Part shown: positions 5,946 to 9,128 of the stretch, in pieces
Position numbering within the stretch: the first letter of the stretch is position 1
Layout: each line of letters opens with the position of its first letter
Source: an uncultured beta proteobacterium
Lineage (GTDB): Bacteria; Pseudomonadota; Gammaproteobacteria; Burkholderiales; Burkholderiaceae_B
Direction: 5' to 3'
DNA length: 9,128 bases
Assembly: GCA_903924715.1 (NCBI GenBank)
Contig: CAIYCP010000048.1
Location: 1-9,128 of the forward strand
Translations under genes and position numbers: made by a program
Notes under the pieces: model-generated
Databases searched by the model: none
Told to the model about the DNA's origin: nothing
What the model saw: only the letters and a program-made list of their open reading frames with translations

Positions 5946-7318
5946 GGGTGCAACCGCACCATCAAAGCAGTTAATTCAGAGACCGAATGCTTTTCAAATG
6001 ACAGTAACAACGAGAGGATTTCTTCAACCAACTTTTGATCTTGTCCTTCAGCGTTATGACGAAACTTTGCAATGATGTCTTCGTCTGAAGCTGGATTTTC
6101 AGGCTCACCTTTGGCTAAAGGCACGTCAACTTTGTGTACAGCGCCTGCCTTGCTTTTGATGACCATCGACGCACCACGCTGGCTTGGATACACCTTGGCC
6201 CAACCGTCATCGAGCCTTGATGTAATACGCGAGGCCAAGCCTTGAATCTCTGGATTTGCAACAACCGCTTGCACATAACGGTCTTCTCCGACATCACCAT
6301 AATAGGCAGCCATTGCCACCGAGTACGCAATGCTGAATTTGGCGCCCTCGGCCGTGTCGGGCATCGCCGTCGCGCCGCAAAAACTAACGGCCACGGGATA
6401 GGTTGCTACATCAACGCTTTCAATATCGGCGAAGGCGAGTTGTTTTTCTTTCATTACCGCCAATACCCCATCGGCAGCGGGATGAATGTGTCGACAGGCG
6501 GCGTGCAACTTGATGTACTGATCCGCCAGATAAAAATGTGTGCCTAGTCCTTCGAACAATGCTTCTGTATTGACTTCATCGGCCATCGCCTTGAATAAGC
6601 CCTTTTCGCCCTCAAGCATGGTGATCGGCCCGTTCGCGCCACGCTTGGCCAAATCAACCGACATCACACCGGCCATCGCAGCTTTGCCAGGATGTAAGGG
6701 TTTGACCATTGCACCTTCAACCAAAATTTGTAATAGCCCAGCGCCTTGCAAGCCTGCAATCCCCATCGCGCTCGTCATTTGCTCTTTTGTTAGACCCGCC
6801 AGTACGCCACACGCAGCCGCCGCACCCAGGACCCCCAAGGTACCGGTCGTGTGAAATCCACGCGTCAAGTGCGAAGGGTTCATCGCCTTTGAAATTCGAT
6901 TCACAATGTCATAGCCCAGAATCATGGCTAACAAAAAAGCTTTGCCATCCGCTTTTTGCACTTCGGCATAGGCTAAGGCGGCGGGGATCACGGCCACGCC
7001 CGCATGCACACCACCAAAGCGATAGCCATCATCCATATCCAGCGCATGTGCGGTCACGCCATTACCCAACGCGGCATGAATAGCCGGCACTTTTTCTTTA
7101 AAACCAAAAAGAGTCGCGTCTTCGGTACCGCGCAGGCTCGACAGATAATCAATCATCATCCGCGGGAAATCCATCTTCAGCCCGGCGATCGACACGCCAA
7201 TCAAATCAATGGTCAACATTTTCGCTTTATGCACAACCTCGGGCGGTACATCTTTAAATTGTGTCTTGCAAAAAAGCTCGGCAAAAGTTTGCAAAATCGT
7301 TTGGTCTTTACTCGTCAT
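5942..7318 (-). CDS. MmgE/PrpD family protein
   Basis: A 458-residue cytoplasmic protein covering the full MmgE/PrpD fold. Typical stretches are TIDLIGVSIAG (36-46), the active-site region GVTAHALDMDDGYRFGGVHAG (87-107), RGFHTTGTLGVLGAAAA (153-169), MVKPLHPGKAAMAGV (204-218) and ACRHIHPAADG in the small domain. The family includes 2-methylcitrate dehydratase PrpD, cis-aconitate decarboxylase and many uncharacterised proteins acting on small di- or tricarboxylates. Without prpB/prpC nearby, a 2-methylcitrate role is not supported. The ATG at 7318 has GGAG seven bases upstream, the best ribosome site in this gene series. It lies 27 bp after a Bug solute-binding gene, a pairing common in Burkholderiales, and overlaps the first ChrA half by four bases. 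Processing of the carboxylate bound by the Bug protein is a reasonable inference. Confidence 0.93.
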   Translation of the reverse strand: MTSKDQTILQTFAELFCKTQFKDVPPEVVHKAKMLTIDLIGVSIAGLKMDFPRMMIDYLSSLRGTEDATLFGFKEKVPAIHAALGNGVTAHALDMDDGYRFGGVHAGVAVIPAALAYAEVQKADGKAFLLAMILGYDIVNRISKAMNPSHLTRGFHTTGTLGVLGAAAACGVLAGLTKEQMTSAMGIAGLQGAGLLQILVEGAMVKPLHPGKAAMAGVMSVDLAKRGANGPITMLEGEKGLFKAMADEVNTEALFEGLGTHFYLADQYIKLHAACRHIHPAADGVLAVMKEKQLAFADIESVDVATYPVAVSFCGATAMPDTAEGAKFSIAYSVAMAAYYGDVGEDRYVQAVVANPEIQGLASRITSRLDDGWAKVYPSQRGASMVIKSKAGAVHKVDVPLAKGEPENPASDEDIIAKFRHNAEGQDQKLVEEILSLLLSFEKHSVSELTALMVRLHP

Positions 7319-7345
7319 GTCCTGACTCCATACTTAATATTGAAT

Positions 7346-8344
7346 TTAGTTAACTTGAATACGACCGGTTCGCGCAACTTGTTTCCAGCGCTCAACCTCT
7401 TGTTTGACATAGTCTGCTGTTTGGGCCGGCGAAAAATTAGTTGATTCAGCACCTTCTTTCGCGAACAACGCCTGCATCTCTGGTTCGGTACTGACGCTAC
7501 GAATGGCCGCGTTTAAGGCGTCGATCACTGGACTTGCTGTTTTGGCTGGCGCAAAAACCACCCACCAGACATCTACCTCGTAGCCTGGAAGCGTTTCGGC
7601 AATGGCTGGCACACCCGGAAAAAACTTAGAACGCTCAAGCGAGGTGACCCCGATGGGGCGCACTAAATTTGCTTGAAGCTGACCGCCCACTGAAGCCAAG
7701 GTAGTAATCATGTAGTCGATATTTCCGCCAATCATATTGGCGACCGCCCCATTGATCCCCTGATAGGGTACGTGCAAGGCCTGGGTGTCTGACATTGCTT
7801 TGAAGTGCTCAACACTCATCTGCCCAATCGAACCCATTCCAGCAGAGCTGTAATTCACTGCATTATTCGACAGTTTGGTTGCTGCAATCAATTGTGCGAT
7901 ATCTGTAAACGGTGTTTTATTACCCACAATTAACACCATCGCACCTTTGGCTACCAAGGCTACAGGTTTGAAGGAAGTAATCGGATCAAACGGCAAATTG
8001 TTGCGCACCGCCGCATTGGTTGCAAACGAAGTTGAAATAAGCAATAAGGTTGAGCCATCGGGTTCAGCCCTCGCGACTAAATCTGAACCAATACTGCCAC
8101 CCGCACCGGGTTTGTTTTCAACCACAACTGAAGCTGACACTTTGCCCGCTAATTTTTGCGCTAACGCACGGGCATAAACGTCGTTGCTACCTCCAGGTGA
8201 AAACGGCACGATTAATCTAATGAATTTTGGCAACATCACTTGTTGCGCCCCAACAGGCGCCACACAGCTCAGACTCAACGCGAGCATCGCGCATGCTAAA
8301 CGTAACCCGCGCCACCATTGCATCACTCGGTGCTTATTTGTCAT
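7346..8344 (-). CDS. Bug family (tripartite tricarboxylate transporter) solute-binding protein
   Basis: The protein is a periplasmic Bug/TctC receptor. It has a Sec signal peptide (basic start MTNKHRVMQWWRGLR, hydrophobic core LACAMLALSLSC, likely cut after VGA, residue 33) and then IRLIVPFSPGGSNDVYAR (42-58), the carboxylate-binding first lobe motif. VVVENKPGAGG and EPDGSTLLL, both typical of the family, follow. Such proteins capture small carboxylates for TctA/TctB; neither membrane subunit is in the window, so it is an orphan receptor here, as is usual for this expanded family. Length (332 residues) fits. I chose ATG 8344; ATG 8356 would add MRNT. Both start inside the end of the channel gene (11- or 23-bp overlap), and neither has a clear ribosome site, so translational coupling is likely. 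Confidence 0.92.
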   Translation of the reverse strand: MTNKHRVMQWWRGLRLACAMLALSLSCVAPVGAQQVMLPKFIRLIVPFSPGGSNDVYARALAQKLAGKVSASVVVENKPGAGGSIGSDLVARAEPDGSTLLLISTSFATNAAVRNNLPFDPITSFKPVALVAKGAMVLIVGNKTPFTDIAQLIAATKLSNNAVNYSSAGMGSIGQMSVEHFKAMSDTQALHVPYQGINGAVANMIGGNIDYMITTLASVGGQLQANLVRPIGVTSLERSKFFPGVPAIAETLPGYEVDVWWVVFAPAKTASPVIDALNAAIRSVSTEPEMQALFAKEGAESTNFSPAQTADYVKQEVERWKQVARTGRIQVN

Positions 8345-8789
8345 GGTGTTTCGCATTGGTCCAGTATTTTTGCATTTCGATAAACAAAAATGATGCAGAC
8401 CACGTAATCAGAATTAAACCGGTTAAGGCCTCAGCACCCGTCAGGTAACGCACATACCCCTGCGCCACAATATCGCCAAAACCCACTGTTGTGAAAGTGA
8501 CAAAAGAGAGATAAACGCAATCAAGAAACACCCCGTGACCGGCCGTCTCGCCAACAACAGCACCCAAGCCATCAACGTGTAGCGATACAAAATAGCCCAA
8601 GGCAAATAACCAAATCTCGACAACATGCGTCAAAAAGATGGCACCGACCCCCAACAACACCCTAAATCTTGGAGGAATATGACTAAAGTTGGGGAGTTTT
8701 CGATCGAGCAAAGACAAGACTTCATAGTGAATCAGGATTGCGCCTGAAACCAGCGAAGTATTGAGAAGAAACGCGAGCAAGAACAACAT
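8334..8789 (-). CDS. Small potassium-channel-like membrane protein (Ion_trans_2 type)
   Basis: A 151-residue protein with hydrophobic segments at about 2-20, 46-70 and 117-137. A pore helix and selectivity filter lie before the last segment: LDCVYLSFVTFTTVGFGD (89-106), with the K+ filter TVGFGD at 101-106. It has no nucleotide-binding or RCK domain; the C-terminus ends soon after the last helix (KYWTNAKHHDK). It is expected to assemble as a tetramer in the inner membrane and conduct K+; the gating signal is unknown. The ATG at 8789 is the only Met near the N-terminus, and no clear Shine-Dalgarno precedes it. The gene lies 36 bp after ybaK, and its end overlaps the Bug gene start. Confidence 0.85.
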   Translation of the reverse strand: MLFLLAFLLNTSLVSGAILIHYEVLSLLDRKLPNFSHIPPRFRVLLGVGAIFLTHVVEIWLFALGYFVSLHVDGLGAVVGETAGHGVFLDCVYLSFVTFTTVGFGDIVAQGYVRYLTGAEALTGLILITWSASFLFIEMQKYWTNAKHHDK

Positions 8790-8813
8790 CGTTCTATCTT
8801 ACTAGATTGCCTG

Positions 8814-8860
8814 GGCCGGTCAGCCTCATTCAGATATATCCAAGGCACACTCGACCGGCC
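8814..8860. repeat. 8-bp inverted repeat spanning the ybaK stop
   Basis: GGCCGGTC (8814-8821) and GACCGGCC (8853-8860) are perfect reverse complements 31 bases apart. Inside them GCCT (8823-8826) and AGGC (8843-8846) could extend the stem after small bulges. The structure covers the last codons and stop of ybaK and part of the 36-bp gap before the channel gene. No U-tract follows in the direction of transcription, so it is not a clear terminator. It could be an attenuating or processing stem, or chance. Confidence 0.25.
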
Positions 8861-9128
8861 GTGCGTTCAACAAGTTCATACAAACCGCTGGCTCGATTCC
8901 AATCAGATACCCACGCCGACCGCCGTTAATCCAGATTCGAGGCAGCTCGAGAATGCTACCTTCGATGTAAATCGGCATTTTGCGCCGCGTGCCAAAGGGC
9001 GAGGTGCCGCCCACTAAAAAGCCACTATGTCGATTCGCCACCTCGGGCTTGCACGGCGCAATCGATTTGACTCCGATTTGTCTTGCCAAATTTTTAGTCG
9101 ACACTGTTTTGTTGCCGTGCATCAAAAC
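8826..9128 (-). CDS. ybaK: Cys-tRNA(Pro)/aminoacyl-tRNA deacylase YbaK, C-terminal part (cut by right edge)
   Basis: The visible 100 residues match the C-terminal two thirds of YbaK/EbsC. They include LMHGNKTVSTKNLARQIG, then KSIAPCKPEVANRHSG, the hallmark GGTSPFGTR loop, and the conserved INGGRRGYLIGI strand-turn. YbaK hydrolyses Cys-tRNA(Pro) mischarged by ProRS, acting in trans in the cytoplasm. The family's catalytic Lys lies in the missing N-terminal part. The reading frame stays open to the window edge (Val-Leu-Met-His-Gly), so the start is outside. It is the most upstream visible member of the minus-strand series, 36 bp before the channel gene; the family makes a functional link with the carboxylate genes unlikely. 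Confidence 0.93.
   Translation of the reverse strand, partial: VLMHGNKTVSTKNLARQIGVKSIAPCKPEVANRHSGFLVGGTSPFGTRRKMPIYIEGSILELPRIWINGGRRGYLIGIEPAVCMNLLNARPVECALDISE

Noticed and set aside
6540..7444. Several plus-strand open frames (104-146 residues) opposite MmgE/PrpD
   Set aside because: The MmgE/PrpD frame is conserved along its whole length; these have no recognisable motif.
8826..9125. A complete small gene starting at 9125
   Set aside because: The putative start is an internal TTG (Leu of LMHG) and the frame stays open to the edge; the protein is the C-terminal part of YbaK.
1..9128. Mobile elements, CRISPR arrays, tRNA or rRNA genes
   Set aside because: I saw no transposase, terminal repeats, regularly spaced repeats or tRNA-like cloverleaf in either strand.

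Overview
The window looks like a chromosomal segment from a betaproteobacterium, most likely Burkholderiales and near Alcaligenaceae. The grounds are a Bug-type (tripartite tricarboxylate) solute-binding protein, an MmgE/PrpD protein and a COG3618 amidohydrolase lying close together, a gene mix typical of that group. Base composition looks moderate (about half GC by eye), lower than in Bordetella or Achromobacter. I see no rRNA, tRNA, CRISPR, transposase or phage gene. Coding density is very high, and most gene junctions are overlaps or gaps of a few bases.

Left part (1-1383). A glyceraldehyde-3-phosphate dehydrogenase gene runs off the left edge on the minus strand; its visible residues resemble the ArsJ-associated GAPDH branch. 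Divergent to it is slyX (plus strand). slyX converges on a glutathione S-transferase gene (minus), and a perfect 9-bp hairpin lies at the junction.

Middle (1390-3774). A COG3618 amidohydrolase (lactonase-like TIM barrel) lies 6 bp upstream of the GST on the minus strand. Divergent from it across 192 bp is an enolase-superfamily enzyme (mandelate racemase/muconate lactonizing type). The pair looks like a small catabolic divergon in which an acid-sugar or lactone substrate would be dehydrated or isomerised and hydrolysed. The substrate cannot be read from the sequence.

Right part (3781-9128). Seven minus-strand genes run in series: ybaK (cut by the right edge), a small K+-channel-like protein, a Bug solute-binding protein, an MmgE/PrpD protein, the two halves of a split ChrA-type transporter, and a secreted calcineurin-like phosphoesterase. 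Channel/Bug, MmgE/ChrA-N and ChrA-N/ChrA-C all overlap, so co-translation is likely. The most striking non-coding signal is a perfect 10-bp inverted repeat at 5387-5415. In the mRNA it would bury the Shine-Dalgarno sequence of the second ChrA half and end one base before its ATG, a classic layout for coupling translation of the two subunits.

No wholly new system is evident. The points most worth following are the ChrA coupling hairpin, the Bug-MmgE/PrpD-ChrA linkage (a possible carboxylate uptake and use unit with no TctA/TctB nearby), and the enolase-superfamily enzyme whose His-Asp dyad position carries Ser instead of Asp.
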